Of a DNA stretch of 64,000 nucleotides, positions 23,999-32,450 are shown one piece after another. The position numbers were made by a program, and so were the translations under genes. Position 1 is the first letter of the stretch; each line of letters begins with the position of its first letter. The stretch comes from Xylophilus rhododendri (GTDB lineage: Bacteria; Pseudomonadota; Gammaproteobacteria; Burkholderiales; Burkholderiaceae_C), in assembly GCF_009906855.1 (NCBI RefSeq), contig NZ_CP047650.1:5332001-5396000 (forward strand). Direction: 5' to 3'. The notes below the pieces were generated by a model. It was not told the origin of the DNA. It did no database searches and saw only the letters and a list, made by a program, of their open reading frames with translations.

Positions 23999-24973
23999 CT
24001 ACTCCGGCTGGATGCCCGCCTCCTTCACCACCTTGCCCCACTTCACCAGATCGGACTTGATCAGCGCCGCGTACTCCTCCGGCGTGCCGCCCTGGATCTC
24101 GATGCCGGCGGCTTCGAGCTTGGTGCGCACGTCGGGCATCTTCAGGGCCGCGTTGATCTCGGCATTGAGCTTCTGCACGATGGCCTTGGGCGTGCCGGCC
24201 GGCGCCAGGAAGCCGCCATTGGTGTTGGCGTCGTAGCCCTTCAGGCCTTGCTCCTCGGCGGTCGGCACGTCCGGCAGGCTGGCCGCGCGTTTGCGGGTGG
24301 ACACGGCCACCGCCCGCACATTGCCGCCCTTGACCTGCGACTGGATGGCGCTGACGGTGTCGATATAGAGCGAGGTGCGGCCGGCCAGCAGGTCGGGCGC
24401 GGCGGCGGACGATCCCTTGTAGGGCACCAGCAGCATCGGCACGCCGCTGGCCATGCGGAACATCTCGGCCGCCATCTCCTGCGCGCTGCCGCGGCCCGAG
24501 GTGGCGACCTTGGCGGCGTCCGGATGGGCCTTCATCCAGGCGATGAACTCCGGCAGTGTCTTGGCGGGGATCTGCGGATAGATCGCGAACACCAGCGGCA
24601 CCTCATGGGTGTAGACGATGGGCTCGAAGCTCTTCTCCGGATCCCAGCCCAGGTTCTTGAACAGGAACTTGTTGATGTTGTGGCTGCCGCCCACGATGCC
24701 GATGGTGTAGCCGTCCGGCGGCGACTTGGCCAGCACGTCGGTGCCCAGGTTGTTGGAGGCGCCGGGGCGGTTCTCCACGATCACGGCCTGGCCGAGCGAG
24801 GTGGTGAGTTTGTCGCCGACCACCCGGGCGATGATGTCGATCGCGCCGCCGGGCGGGGCCGGCACGATGATCTTGATGGGCCGCGTAGGATAGGCGGCGT
24901 CGGCCGCCCAGGTGGGCAGGCTGGCCAGGCAGGCCGTGGCGGCCAGCAGGCGGATGAGGGTCTTGCGTTGCAT
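23999..24973 (-). CDS. Bug/TctC-family periplasmic solute-binding protein (5)
   Basis: 324 residues. Signal peptide MQRKTLIRLLAATACLASLP, ending TWAADA. Mature motifs are YPTRPIKIIVPAPPGGAIDI, VENRPGASNNLGTDVLAKS and LVPYKGSSAAAPDLLAG. It is the last gene of a four-gene minus-strand operon (hydroxyacid dehydrogenase, FAH-family hydrolase, SDR, Bug), 28 bases behind the SDR. Its ligand is likely a small organic acid fed to these enzymes. Confidence 0.92.
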   Translation of the reverse strand: MQRKTLIRLLAATACLASLPTWAADAAYPTRPIKIIVPAPPGGAIDIIARVVGDKLTTSLGQAVIVENRPGASNNLGTDVLAKSPPDGYTIGIVGGSHNINKFLFKNLGWDPEKSFEPIVYTHEVPLVFAIYPQIPAKTLPEFIAWMKAHPDAAKVATSGRGSAQEMAAEMFRMASGVPMLLVPYKGSSAAAPDLLAGRTSLYIDTVSAIQSQVKGGNVRAVAVSTRKRAASLPDVPTAEEQGLKGYDANTNGGFLAPAGTPKAIVQKLNAEINAALKMPDVRTKLEAAGIEIQGGTPEEYAALIKSDLVKWGKVVKEAGIQPE

Positions 24974-25001
24974 GTCTTTGTCTCCTTGGATTTGCTTTTC
25001 T

Positions 25002-25784
25002 TCAGCCGCGCCCGACGAAGGGCATGGCGCTGGCCATCACCGTCAGGTTGAGGATGTTGGCGCTCAGCGGCAGGCCAGCGATATGGCGCACCGCGTCTGC
25101 CACGTGCCTGGCGTCCATCATGGGTTCGGGCGCCGTCGTGCCGTTGGCCTGCAGCACGCCGCGGGTCATGCGTTCGGAGAGTTCCGTCAGCGCATTGCCG
25201 ATGTCCACTTGGCTGGCCACGATGTTGTAGGCCCGGCCGTCCAGCGCCAGCGCCTTGGTGATGCCAGTCACCGCGTGTTTGCTGGCGGTGTACGGCGCGG
25301 TGAAGGGCCGCGGCGTGTGCGCCGAGATCGAGCCGTTGTTGATGATGCGGCCGCCCTGCGGCGACTGCCGCCGCATCAGCCCGAAGGCGGCGCGGGCGCA
25401 GAGGTAGACGCCGGTCACGTTGGTGTTGATGACGTTGAACCACTTCTCCAGCGGCAGCTCGTCCATGGGCAGCGCGGGGGCGTTCACGCCGGCGTTGTTG
25501 AAGAGCACGTCGAGGCGGCCGAAGCGGCTTTCGATGGCGGCGAAGAGTGCTTCGACGCTGAGCGGATCGGTCACGTCGGTGGGCACGGCCAGGGCGGTCT
25601 GGCCGCGCGCGGCGGCTTCGTCGGCGATGGCCTGCAGGGGCTCGGCGCGGCGGCCGGCGAGCACGACGGTCCAGCCGTCTTCGAGCATGCCGAGCGCCAC
25701 GCAGCGGCCGATGCCGCTGCCGGCGCCGGTCACCAGGGCGATCTTGGGGGTGGGGGTGGTGGTCAAAGATGTGTCTCCTGTCAT
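25002..25784 (-). CDS. short-chain dehydrogenase/reductase
   Basis: 260 residues of the classical SDR type. The cofactor motif TGAGSGIG, the NNAG motif (FNNAGVNAP), Ser in NNGSISAHT and the catalytic YTASK are all present. The ARG-type residue after the second strand (GRRAEPL) suggests NADP preference. The start overlaps the stop of the FAH gene (ATGA, 25781-25784). SDRs oxidise alcohols or reduce ketones; within this operon it probably acts on the same carbon chain as the upstream hydrolase and hydroxyacid dehydrogenase. Confidence 0.9.
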   Translation of the reverse strand: MTGDTSLTTTPTPKIALVTGAGSGIGRCVALGMLEDGWTVVLAGRRAEPLQAIADEAAARGQTALAVPTDVTDPLSVEALFAAIESRFGRLDVLFNNAGVNAPALPMDELPLEKWFNVINTNVTGVYLCARAAFGLMRRQSPQGGRIINNGSISAHTPRPFTAPYTASKHAVTGITKALALDGRAYNIVASQVDIGNALTELSERMTRGVLQANGTTAPEPMMDARHVADAVRHIAGLPLSANILNLTVMASAMPFVGRG

Positions 25785-26461
25785 CGGATCTGCATGGAAA
25801 TTTCGGCGATGCCTTCGATGCCGGCGCGCAGCGTGTCGCCGCGCAGCAGCGGGCCGACGCCGGCCGGCGTGCCGGTGAAGACCAGGTCGCCGGGCAGCAG
25901 GCGCACCGAGCGCGAGAGCATGGCGACCAGTTCGGGCACGCTCCAGAGCAGCTCGGCGAGGTCGGAGCGCTGGCGGTCCGTGTCGTTCACCGACAGCCAG
26001 ATCGCGCCCGCTTCGGGGTGGCCGATGTCGGCGGCCGCCCGCAGCGGCGAGCAGGGCGCGGAATGGTCGAAGGCCTTGGCGGGCTCCCAGGAGCCGCCCT
26101 CGCGTTTGGCCTGCTGCTGCAGGTCGCGGCGGGTCATGTCCAGTCCGAGCGCGTAGCCCCAGATGTGGTGCTGCCCATCGGCGGGCGCGATGTCCTGGCC
26201 GGCCCGGCCTATTGCCGCGACCAGTTCCACTTCATGGCAGAAATCCGCGGTCTGCGGCGGGTAGGGCAGGGCGCCCTCGGCGGGCACCACGGCGGTGGCG
26301 GGTTTCATGAACCAGCCCGGCATCTGCCGGGGCCGGGGCTCGCCGGCGGTCCAGGGATAGTTGCGGCCGATGCAGAACACCCGGTGGATGGGAAAACGCG
26401 CGGCCTGGCCGTGCACCGCCAGGCTGGCCTGCGCGGGCGGGGGGATGACGTAGTCCGTCAT
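25781..26461 (-). CDS. FAH-family hydrolase (fumarylpyruvate/acylpyruvate hydrolase-like)
   Basis: 226 residues, the short form of the fumarylacetoacetate hydrolase family. Metal-binding patterns are FMKPATAVV, the acidic [10 protein letters not shown], and the late [18 protein letters not shown]-family enzymes hydrolyse C-C bonds of beta-diketo acids such as fumarylpyruvate, or act as decarboxylases or dehydratases. It lies 11 bases after the hydroxyacid dehydrogenase gene and overlaps the SDR gene by four bases. The operon looks like a complete route for an imported keto or hydroxy acid; the compound is not identifiable. Confidence 0.88.
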   Translation of the reverse strand: MTDYVIPPPAQASLAVHGQAARFPIHRVFCIGRNYPWTAGEPRPRQMPGWFMKPATAVVPAEGALPYPPQTADFCHEVELVAAIGRAGQDIAPADGQHHIWGYALGLDMTRRDLQQQAKREGGSWEPAKAFDHSAPCSPLRAAADIGHPEAGAIWLSVNDTDRQRSDLAELLWSVPELVAMLSRSVRLLPGDLVFTGTPAGVGPLLRGDTLRAGIEGIAEISMQIR

Positions 26462-26472
26462 GGCGCCGTCCC

Positions 26473-27429
26473 TCAGGTGGTCAGGCTCATGGCCGGGCGC
26501 TGGCCGGCCAGGGCCTGGGCCACGCTGTCGAGCACCATGCGGGCCATGGCGGCGCGGGTCTCCCAGGTGGCGCTGGCGCGGTGGGCCTGCAGGGTGACGC
26601 GGTCGGACCGGCGCAGGGCGTCGGGCACGCGGGGTTCGTCCACGAACACGTCGAGCCCGGCGCCGGCGATGCGGCCGGCGACGATGGCGGCGGCGAGGTC
26701 GTCCTCGTTGACCAGCCGGCCGCGCGCCACGTTCACCAGGAAGCCGCGGGGGCCCAGGGCATCAAGCACGGCGGCATCGACGATGCCCTCGGCCTTGTCG
26801 GCGGCGGCGCAGAGCACCAGGGCGTCCGAATCGCGGGCCAGTTCGACCAGATCGGGCACGAAGCGGTGGGGCACGTCGTCCATCGCACGCAGGTCGGTAT
26901 AGGCGATGGGACAGCCGAAGGCGGCGGCGCGCTGGGCGACGGCCCGGCCGACACGGCCCAGGCCGACGATGCCGACCCGCATGCCGCTGAAGCGCCGCGC
27001 CAGCGGAACGGCGCTGGGCTGGGGATGCTGCTCCCATTGGCCGTCGCGCACGAAGCGGTCCACCGCGCAGAGGTTGCGGCAGGCGGCGATCAGCAGGCCG
27101 ATGGCCAGGTCGGCCACGTCCTCGGTCAGCGCGCCCAGGGTGGCGGTCACCGGCAGGCCGCGTGCCCGGCAATAGGCCAGGTCGACCGCATCGGTGCCCA
27201 CGCCGTTCACGGCCACCACCTTCAGCGCCGGCAGCCGCTCCAGCATGGGCACGGCGATGCCGGTGTGGCCGCCGGTGATCACGGCCTGGATGCTCGCGCC
27301 GTGCTCTTGCAGCCAGGCTTCGGGATCGGCCATCTCGAAATGGCGGTGCATCTGGTAGAGCGAGGCCAGCTCGTCGTTGACCTCGGGAATCAGGATGGGG
27401 TTGAGCTGCAGGACCTGGGGTTTCGTCAT
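26473..27429 (-). CDS. D-2-hydroxyacid dehydrogenase (GhrB/phosphoglycerate-dehydrogenase-like)
   Basis: 318 residues. The NAD motif is VGIVGLGRVGRAVAQRAAAF, and the catalytic residues are Arg in VNVARGRLVN, Glu in DVFVDEPRVP and His in LQAHRASAT. The usual PHIAS near the catalytic His reads AHRAS, a small departure. It is the first gene of the minus-strand operon and diverges from the HTH-citrate synthase gene at 27527, with an inverted repeat between them. Family enzymes interconvert 2-keto and D-2-hydroxy acids. Confidence 0.9.
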   Translation of the reverse strand: MTKPQVLQLNPILIPEVNDELASLYQMHRHFEMADPEAWLQEHGASIQAVITGGHTGIAVPMLERLPALKVVAVNGVGTDAVDLAYCRARGLPVTATLGALTEDVADLAIGLLIAACRNLCAVDRFVRDGQWEQHPQPSAVPLARRFSGMRVGIVGLGRVGRAVAQRAAAFGCPIAYTDLRAMDDVPHRFVPDLVELARDSDALVLCAAADKAEGIVDAAVLDALGPRGFLVNVARGRLVNEDDLAAAIVAGRIAGAGLDVFVDEPRVPDALRRSDRVTLQAHRASATWETRAAMARMVLDSVAQALAGQRPAMSLTT

Positions 27430-27477
27430 CGTTTGTCTCCGTGCCGGCATCCTAGTGAGGCATTGATCGAAAAGGCA

Positions 27478-27500
27478 ATGTTGACGGGTAAGATCAACAT
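27478..27500. promoter_or_regulatory. perfect inverted repeat between hydroxyacid dehydrogenase operon and HTH-citrate synthase
   Basis: ATGTTGA (27478-27484) and TCAACAT (27494-27500) are exact reverse complements with a 9-base spacer; the match extends outward imperfectly (GCA before, ATTGC after). It sits 26 bases before the ATG of a protein that carries its own HTH domain, in the only gap between two divergent units: a good candidate autoregulatory operator. Confidence 0.55.
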
Positions 27501-27526
27501 ATTGCTTTCCCTGATGTACCAAAGAC

Positions 27527-28669
27527 ATGGCTACCTGGATCACGATGGACGAGGTGTGCACCCAGCTCGGCGTGCAGCCGCAGACGGTGTATGCCTACGT
27601 CAGCCGTCACAAGCTGGAGGCCACGCCCGACCCTGCCGACCCGCGCCGCAGCCTCTACCGGGCCGAGGACGTCGCCGTGCTGGCACAGCGCAAGCAGGCC
27701 GGCCGCAAGCCGGAGACGCTGGCGGCCAACACGCTGTTCGGCTCGCAGCCGAGCATTCCGACGGCGCTGTCCACCTTCCATCGCGGCCGGCTGTACTACC
27801 GCGGCCGGGATGCCGTCGAACTCGCCCGCGGCGCCACGCTGGAAGAGGTGGCGCGCCTGCTGTGGGGCGCGCAGCAGCCGGTGGTGTTCGCCTGCCCGGC
27901 GGCGGCGCGGGTGGCGCGGCCGGGCCGGGTGGCGGCCTTCACCGGCCTGGCCGGCCTGGCGGCGACCGGCCATTCCACCCAGGGCCGGCTGACGGCGGTG
28001 CTGCACGAGGAGGCCCAGTCGCTCGTCGGCCCCCTGGCCGCGGCCTTCGGTGCCGGCACCGGCAAGGCGCCGCTGCACCTGCGTTTCGCCCAGGGCTGGC
28101 GGCAGCCGGCCGATGCGGCCGAGCTGCTGCGTTCGGCCATGGTGCTGCTGGTGGACCATGAGCTGACCAGCTCGGCCTTCACCGCCCGCATCGCCGCCTC
28201 CGCCGGCGCCAGCCTGCCGGCCTGCCTGCTGGCGGGCATGACGACCCTGTCCGGCCCGCTGCATGGCGATGCCTCCGGCCGGGTGCAGGCCTTGTTCGGC
28301 GAGGTGGAGCGTTCGGGCGAGGAGCAGGTGCTGACGCATTACCTCTCCACCGGCCTGCCGCTGGCCGGCTTCGGCCACCATCTCTATCCCGACGGCGATC
28401 CGCGTGCGGCGGCCTTGCTGGCGCTGTTCGAGCCGCCGCCGGTGATCGCGCGTTTCATCGCCAAGGTGCAGAAGCTGACCGGGCTGCGGCCCAATATCGA
28501 TGCGGCGCTGGCCGCGCTGGTGGCCCATTGCCGGCTGCCGGCGGATGCGGCCTTCGGCCTCTTCACCACCGCGCGCAGCATCGGCCTGCTGGCGCACAGC
28601 CTGGAGCAGCTGTCGGTGGCGCAGGTGATCCGCCCGCGCGGCCGCTACGTCGGGCCGCCGCCGGGCTAG
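27527..28669 (+). CDS. citrate synthase-family protein with N-terminal HTH domain
   Basis: 380 residues. Residues 1-55 look like a MerR/excisionase-type winged HTH (WITMDEVCTQLGVQPQTVYAYVSR, then SLYRAEDVAVLAQRK). The rest is a citrate-synthase fold with the catalytic residues in place: His246 in SGPLHGDASG, His284 in GFGHHLYPDGDPR and Asp325 in RPNIDAALA, plus Arg370 in VIRPRGRYVG. The canonical HGGAN and GHRVY motifs are altered to HGDAS and GHHLY. It may be an enzyme that condenses an acyl-CoA with a keto acid, a ligand-sensing repressor, or both. It is divergent from a hydroxyacid/FAH/SDR/Bug operon which it may control. Confidence 0.85.
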   Translation: MATWITMDEVCTQLGVQPQTVYAYVSRHKLEATPDPADPRRSLYRAEDVAVLAQRKQAGRKPETLAANTLFGSQPSIPTALSTFHRGRLYYRGRDAVELARGATLEEVARLLWGAQQPVVFACPAAARVARPGRVAAFTGLAGLAATGHSTQGRLTAVLHEEAQSLVGPLAAAFGAGTGKAPLHLRFAQGWRQPADAAELLRSAMVLLVDHELTSSAFTARIAASAGASLPACLLAGMTTLSGPLHGDASGRVQALFGEVERSGEEQVLTHYLSTGLPLAGFGHHLYPDGDPRAAALLALFEPPPVIARFIAKVQKLTGLRPNIDAALAALVAHCRLPADAAFGLFTTARSIGLLAHSLEQLSVAQVIRPRGRYVGPPPG

Positions 28670-28683
28670 GAGCCTGGGCCGGC

Positions 28684-29712
28684 TTACTGGAGCACCAGTT
28701 CCACCCGCCGGTTCTTCGCACGGCCTTCTTCGGCGGCATTGCTGGCCAGCGGCGCCAGGCTGGCGACGCCGCGGCCGACCATGCGCGCAGCCTCGATCTT
28801 GTAGCTGGCGGCCAGCGCGCCGGCCACCGCCTGCGCGCGCTGCTGGGACAGCGCCATGTTGGATTCCAGCGAGCCCTGGTTGTCGGTATGCCCGACGATG
28901 TAAACCCGCAGCGCCGGCTGCGCCTTCAGCAGCTTGGCCATCTCGGCGAGCTGGGCCGTCGATTCGGGCTTGATCTGGGCCTTGCCGGTATCGAAGAACA
29001 GGCCGTAGAGGGCGATCCTGCCCTCGGCCTTCAGGCCCTTGTCCAGCGCCTCGGTATCCACCGTGACCTGCCCGGTCGGCATGGCCTTGGGTTCGGCCAC
29101 CTGCACGAAGGTGGCGGCCTGGTTGGTGCTGATATCGCTGGCCACCGAGCTGTAGATGAGCACATGCACCAGCTGCCCGTTGCGTGGCAGGGTGCCGTAC
29201 CAGAAGCGGCCCTGCTCGGTGGTCGCCGTGCCGGCGTTCAGGCTGTAGCGGCTTCCGGTGGGGGTGATCACGCTGCCCGCGGCCCAGGTCATGCCCGAGG
29301 TATAGGCATCGTTGCGGCGCATGGCGCGGTAGAGCGGCGCGCACTGGCTCTCGCAGGAAAAGCGGCGCTGGAAGCCGGCGCCGGTCAGCGCCTGCTCGTA
29401 ATTGCGGAAGACTTCCAGCGGCGACTTGCCGGGCGGGGAGACATAGATCGCCTTGGTCACACGGCCTTCGACCGTGACCGGATCGACCCAGCTCTCGTCC
29501 TTGACGGCCATGCCGCTCGGAAAGCTCGCCTGCTCCCATTCGTTGAACTTGTAGCCCGCCATCCAGGAGCCGCTGAAGCGCTGGATCAGCGGATGGTCGC
29601 GCCCGCCCTTGACATCGGCCTGAACCGCGTCGGCGGCGGCCATGCCGGCGGAGCCTGCCAGCAGCAGAGCGCCTGCCAGGAACCAGTTGCGTATCCGTCC
29701 CCTGTCGATCAT
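28684..29712 (-). CDS. OmpA-family outer-membrane protein with DUF4892-like N-terminal domain
   Basis: 342 residues with a signal peptide (NWFLAGALLLAGSAGMAAAD). Residues about 45-215 resemble the DUF4892 domain (YVSPPGKSPLEVFRNYEQAL, ending in a VHVLIYSSVASD strand). The C-terminal 120 residues are an OmpA/MotB peptidoglycan-binding domain (LYGLFFDTGKAQIKPES, VGHTDNQGSLESNMALSQQR, AKNRRVELVLQ). It probably tethers the outer membrane to the cell wall. The start at 29712 was chosen because AAAGGA lies eight bases before it; that site is inside an 18-base palindrome. Confidence 0.87.
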   Translation of the reverse strand: MIDRGRIRNWFLAGALLLAGSAGMAAADAVQADVKGGRDHPLIQRFSGSWMAGYKFNEWEQASFPSGMAVKDESWVDPVTVEGRVTKAIYVSPPGKSPLEVFRNYEQALTGAGFQRRFSCESQCAPLYRAMRRNDAYTSGMTWAAGSVITPTGSRYSLNAGTATTEQGRFWYGTLPRNGQLVHVLIYSSVASDISTNQAATFVQVAEPKAMPTGQVTVDTEALDKGLKAEGRIALYGLFFDTGKAQIKPESTAQLAEMAKLLKAQPALRVYIVGHTDNQGSLESNMALSQQRAQAVAGALAASYKIEAARMVGRGVASLAPLASNAAEEGRAKNRRVELVLQ

Positions 29713-29717
29713 GTGTC

Positions 29718-29735
29718 GTTCCTTTGTAAAGGAAC
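29718..29735 (-). promoter_or_regulatory. palindrome enclosing the ribosome-binding site of the OmpA-like gene
   Basis: GTTCCTTT at 29718-29725 and AAAGGAAC at 29728-29735 are exact reverse complements with a two-base centre. On the minus strand the AAAGGA ribosome site for the ATG at 29712 is within the 3' arm, so folding of the leader would hide it. Thermal or protein-mediated control of translation is possible. Confidence 0.5.
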
Positions 29736-29760
29736 GCATGATAGGGGGCGGTGGACGCCG

Positions 29761-30162
29761 CTACATCATCCAGCCGGCCGTCTGTCGGATGTCGAGGGCG
29801 CCGATGATTTCGCGGAAGGCCCGACTGCGCGCCAGGCAGTAATCCGGATCGCGCGGGTCTTCCACCCGGGTATGGGTGGGCGGGTTGCGGCTGAGATCCA
29901 TGGCCGCTCCGCGCAGTGTTTCACGCTGCTCCATGGTCAGGCGGCTGATGGCCGAGCCCAGGCGGCGATGCACCGCGTAGAGTGCGGATTCCCAGTCCTG
30001 CGGGCTCTTGTCGTGCAGGTCGAGTTCGCCGAAGCGGGGCTGGCCCGGCGCCACCAGGTCGAGCACCGCGTGGAAGGCCTCGATGCGGCCGACGTAATAT
30101 CCACGGGGATTGGGCCGCGTCACGGCCTCTCGTCGGCTTGTCGCGGCATGGGTGCTGTGCAT
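29761..30162 (-). CDS. hypothetical protein, 133 residues
   Basis: No family recognised. A charged, soluble protein starting MHSTHAATSRREAVTRPNP, with a central helix-rich part (GELDLHDKSPQDWESALYAVH, then RRLGSAISRLTMEQRETLRG) and a C terminus ending IRQTAGWMM. No signal peptide or membrane segment. The codon bias matches neighbours, and the antisense frame has no better candidate, so it is probably real. Confidence 0.55.
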   Translation of the reverse strand: MHSTHAATSRREAVTRPNPRGYYVGRIEAFHAVLDLVAPGQPRFGELDLHDKSPQDWESALYAVHRRLGSAISRLTMEQRETLRGAAMDLSRNPPTHTRVEDPRDPDYCLARSRAFREIIGALDIRQTAGWMM

Positions 30163-30301
30163 GGTCCGGCCTTCCGTCTCGTCGGTGCAACTGAACGCCT
30201 GCTATTTACACAGGCAACAGCTTCATCGCGGCGGAAATCAGCTTTTCGGATGCGATGAACGCGAGTCCATTATGCCCATTTGCCGGGGCTTATGGTCATG
30301 A

Positions 30302-31057
30302 ATGCCCTACGGGGAGAACGGAGTAACGATCTTGCCTGGTGCGCACCCCGCCGATTCCTTCAACCGCCAGCGACGCAACCTGCTGACCGCGAGCACCGCG
30401 CTGGCCTTGATCGGCGGCGCCGAGCTGCGCATAGAGCAGTTGCCGATCTGGGACAACGCATTCAATGCGGACAAGGTGTGGGTGCTGTACCTGGTGATCT
30501 GGGCAGTGTGTTTCTACTGCCTCTTGGGCTTCGTGGTGCACCTGCTGTCGGAGCGCTCCACGCGGCTGGGCGGCATCCTGGAGGACGCCAAACGCTCAGG
30601 TGTGCGGCAGTACCTGCACCGGCTCGGCCAGAAGCGGGGCGGGCGCGCCGAGCACACCGAGACGCCGGATCCGGTCTCGGTCTGGCCGATGGATATCGAG
30701 GTGGAGATCCACAAGCATTTCGAGGCCGAACGCCTGCGCGGCACACAGGGCGAAGGCGGGCCGGCCGTCCTGGTGGAGCGCGACATCGTCCAGATCAACC
30801 GTCCGCTGTGGGCCGCGCTGGTGCTGCGTGGCGTGCTGCTGCGCCTGGGTTCGGGCACGGTGTTCCTGGAATACGTGCTGCCGCTGCTGTGGTTCCTGCT
30901 GGCGCTCTGCATCGCCAACGGCACCGACTGGCCGGGCGCGTTCCATCAGATCTGGCAGCAGGCCTTCAGCGATTCCGAGGTGGTGCGGCAAGCCGATGCG
31001 CTGTCGGGCCTGTCGCAGACCTTATGTGTCTGGCCGCGCCGCAACCTGCTGCACTAG
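30302..31057 (+). CDS. hypothetical membrane protein
   Basis: 251 residues with three or four likely membrane segments: a first one around LLTASTALALIGGAELRIE, a clear one at WVLYLVIWAVCFYCLLGFVV, and one at LEYVLPLLWFLLALCIAN. Between them lies a charged cytoplasmic or periplasmic loop (RYLHRLGQ-like Arg-rich segment, VWPMDIEVEIHKHFEAERL). I do not recognise the family. It stands alone, with 116 bases to the next gene. Confidence 0.6.
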   Translation: MPYGENGVTILPGAHPADSFNRQRRNLLTASTALALIGGAELRIEQLPIWDNAFNADKVWVLYLVIWAVCFYCLLGFVVHLLSERSTRLGGILEDAKRSGVRQYLHRLGQKRGGRAEHTETPDPVSVWPMDIEVEIHKHFEAERLRGTQGEGGPAVLVERDIVQINRPLWAALVLRGVLLRLGSGTVFLEYVLPLLWFLLALCIANGTDWPGAFHQIWQQAFSDSEVVRQADALSGLSQTLCVWPRRNLLH

Positions 31058-31173
31058 GAGCCTGGGGGTCGTTTTCCGACAGCGGGCATCCGGGTTCGAC
31101 CGACACGGACCGCCGCGCGGCGATCGCAATCTGACTCACATCGAGACAGGCCTGCACGGCCCAGGAGACCTCC

Positions 31174-31365
31174 ATGCCCCAAGGCGACAAATCCAGCTAC
31201 ACGGACAAGCAGAAGCGCGAAGCCCGCCACATCGAGCAAGGCTACGAGCAGCGCGGCGTCGGCAAGAACGAGGCCGAACGCCGGGCCTGGGCCACCGTCA
31301 ACAAGGAAAGCGGCGGCGGCCGCAAGAGCGGCTCCGGGCGCAAAGCGGCCGGGCGGTCTTCCTGA
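31174..31365 (+). CDS. small Lys/Gly-rich 'plasmid stabilisation'-type protein
   Basis: 63 residues. The pattern GDKSSYTDKQKREARHIEQGY, then ERRAWATVNKESGGGRKSG is a widespread small family in Burkholderiales often labelled plasmid stabilisation protein, although no toxin partner is next to it here. It is highly basic and probably nucleic-acid-binding or a general stress protein. AGGAG just upstream of the ATG supports the start. Confidence 0.7.
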   Translation: MPQGDKSSYTDKQKREARHIEQGYEQRGVGKNEAERRAWATVNKESGGGRKSGSGRKAAGRSS

Positions 31366-31371
31366 GGCCTG

Positions 31372-31650
31372 TCAGGCGGCTGTGGTCGTGTTGGGCAAAG
31401 GCGTGGTCTGACCGTCGATCCCGACGATGGCGCCCGGGCTGCCGTCGTCGATCTCCAGCGCCACGCCCAGGAAGCTGTCCTTCTCCGGCGGGGGGACGTC
31501 GCCGAGGGCGGTGCGGCCGGTCTGCCGCAGTTCCATCAGCTCGCGGTACTGCGTGCTGCCGATGATCAGCTTCCGGGGATTCTGGTTGCCATGCGCCGTC
31601 CAGTGGGCGCGCAGGGCGCCGACGAGGCTTTCGTAGATATTGCTGCTCAT
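31372..31650 (-). CDS. hypothetical protein, 92 residues
   Basis: Starts MSSNIYESLVGALRAHWTAH, with KLIIGSTQYRELMELRQTGR in the middle and an acidic region (LGVALEIDDGSPG) near the end. I do not recognise it. A longer start at 31677 is possible but adds residues without a better ribosome site. It ends 6 bases after the convergent basic small protein. Confidence 0.5.
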   Translation of the reverse strand: MSSNIYESLVGALRAHWTAHGNQNPRKLIIGSTQYRELMELRQTGRTALGDVPPPEKDSFLGVALEIDDGSPGAIVGIDGQTTPLPNTTTAA

Positions 31651-31691
31651 GCCGCCATTGTCCCAGCGTGGCGGCACGGGCCGACCTAGCT

Positions 31692-32324
31692 TCAGTCGAT
31701 CAGCTTGTTCTTCAGCGCGTAGTAGGTCAGGTCGCTGTTGGAGGCGAGGTTCATCTTCTCCATCAGCCGGGTGCGGTAGGTGCTGACCGTCTTCACGCTC
31801 AGCGACAGCGACTTGGCGATATCGCCGGCCGTCTCGCCCTTGGCCAGCTTCAGGAAGACCTGGAACTCGCGCTCCGACAGCAGCTCGTGCGCCGGCACGT
31901 CGTCCTTGCGGTTGAGTTGCTGGGCCAGCAGTTCCGCCACGCTGGGCGTGATGTAGCGCCGGCCCAGGGAGATGGTGCGCACCGCGTTGACGATCTCCAT
32001 CGGATCGCAGTCCTTATTGAGATAACCGCTGGCACCCTGGCGGATGAGATTCATCGCGTAGTGCTCTTCGGGGTATCCGCTGAGGATCAGGATGCCCAGG
32101 TCGGGTGCCTTGGCGCGGATCATGCCCAGCGCGTCGATGCCGGTCTGGCCGGGCATGGAGAGGTCCATCACCAGCACATCGAGCTCGGTGTTGCGCACCA
32201 GGTCGATGGCTTCGCGACCATTGGAGGCTTCGCCGGCGACTCGCAGATCCACATGGTCCGCGAAGAATTGCTTGAGTCCCGAACGTACGACGGAGTGGTC
32301 GTCGACGATGCCGATCTTGATCAT
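31692..32324 (-). CDS. NarL/LuxR-family response regulator
   Basis: 210 residues. The receiver domain has the acidic pair Asp8/Asp9 (IVDDH), the phosphoacceptor Asp54 in VLVMDLSMPG and the conserved Lys104 in YLNKD. The C-terminal LuxR-type HTH (residues about 145-205) is LSEREFQVFLKLAKGETAGD, then SLSVKTVSTYRTRLMEKM. No histidine kinase lies next to it, so its partner is encoded elsewhere. An AT-rich leader of 123 bases separates it from nikR. Related regulators (UvrY/RcsB-like) control motility, biofilm or stress genes; the target here is unknown. Confidence 0.92.
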   Translation of the reverse strand: MIKIGIVDDHSVVRSGLKQFFADHVDLRVAGEASNGREAIDLVRNTELDVLVMDLSMPGQTGIDALGMIRAKAPDLGILILSGYPEEHYAMNLIRQGASGYLNKDCDPMEIVNAVRTISLGRRYITPSVAELLAQQLNRKDDVPAHELLSEREFQVFLKLAKGETAGDIAKSLSLSVKTVSTYRTRLMEKMNLASNSDLTYYALKNKLID

Positions 32325-32427
32325 GTGTTTTTATTTGCCGAAAGACTGATGGTTTGACCCGTCGAGGGTAACCGGCCCGACGGTGCGATATGCATCACGG
32401 CGTTTCAAACTTCTATGTCTTTCCACA

Positions 32428-32450
32428 TGATCGGCGCAAAAAACCGATCA
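32428..32450 (-). terminator. possible terminator hairpin at the end of nikR
   Basis: TGATCGG (32428-32434) and CCGATCA (32444-32450) are exact reverse complements around an A-rich nine-base loop; the distal arm includes the nikR stop codon. There is no clear run of T after the stem on the minus strand, so intrinsic termination is uncertain. Confidence 0.4.

Noticed and set aside
31174..31365. Evidence of a plasmid from the 'plasmid stabilisation' protein
   Set aside because: The family is common on Burkholderiales chromosomes and no replication or transfer genes are present.
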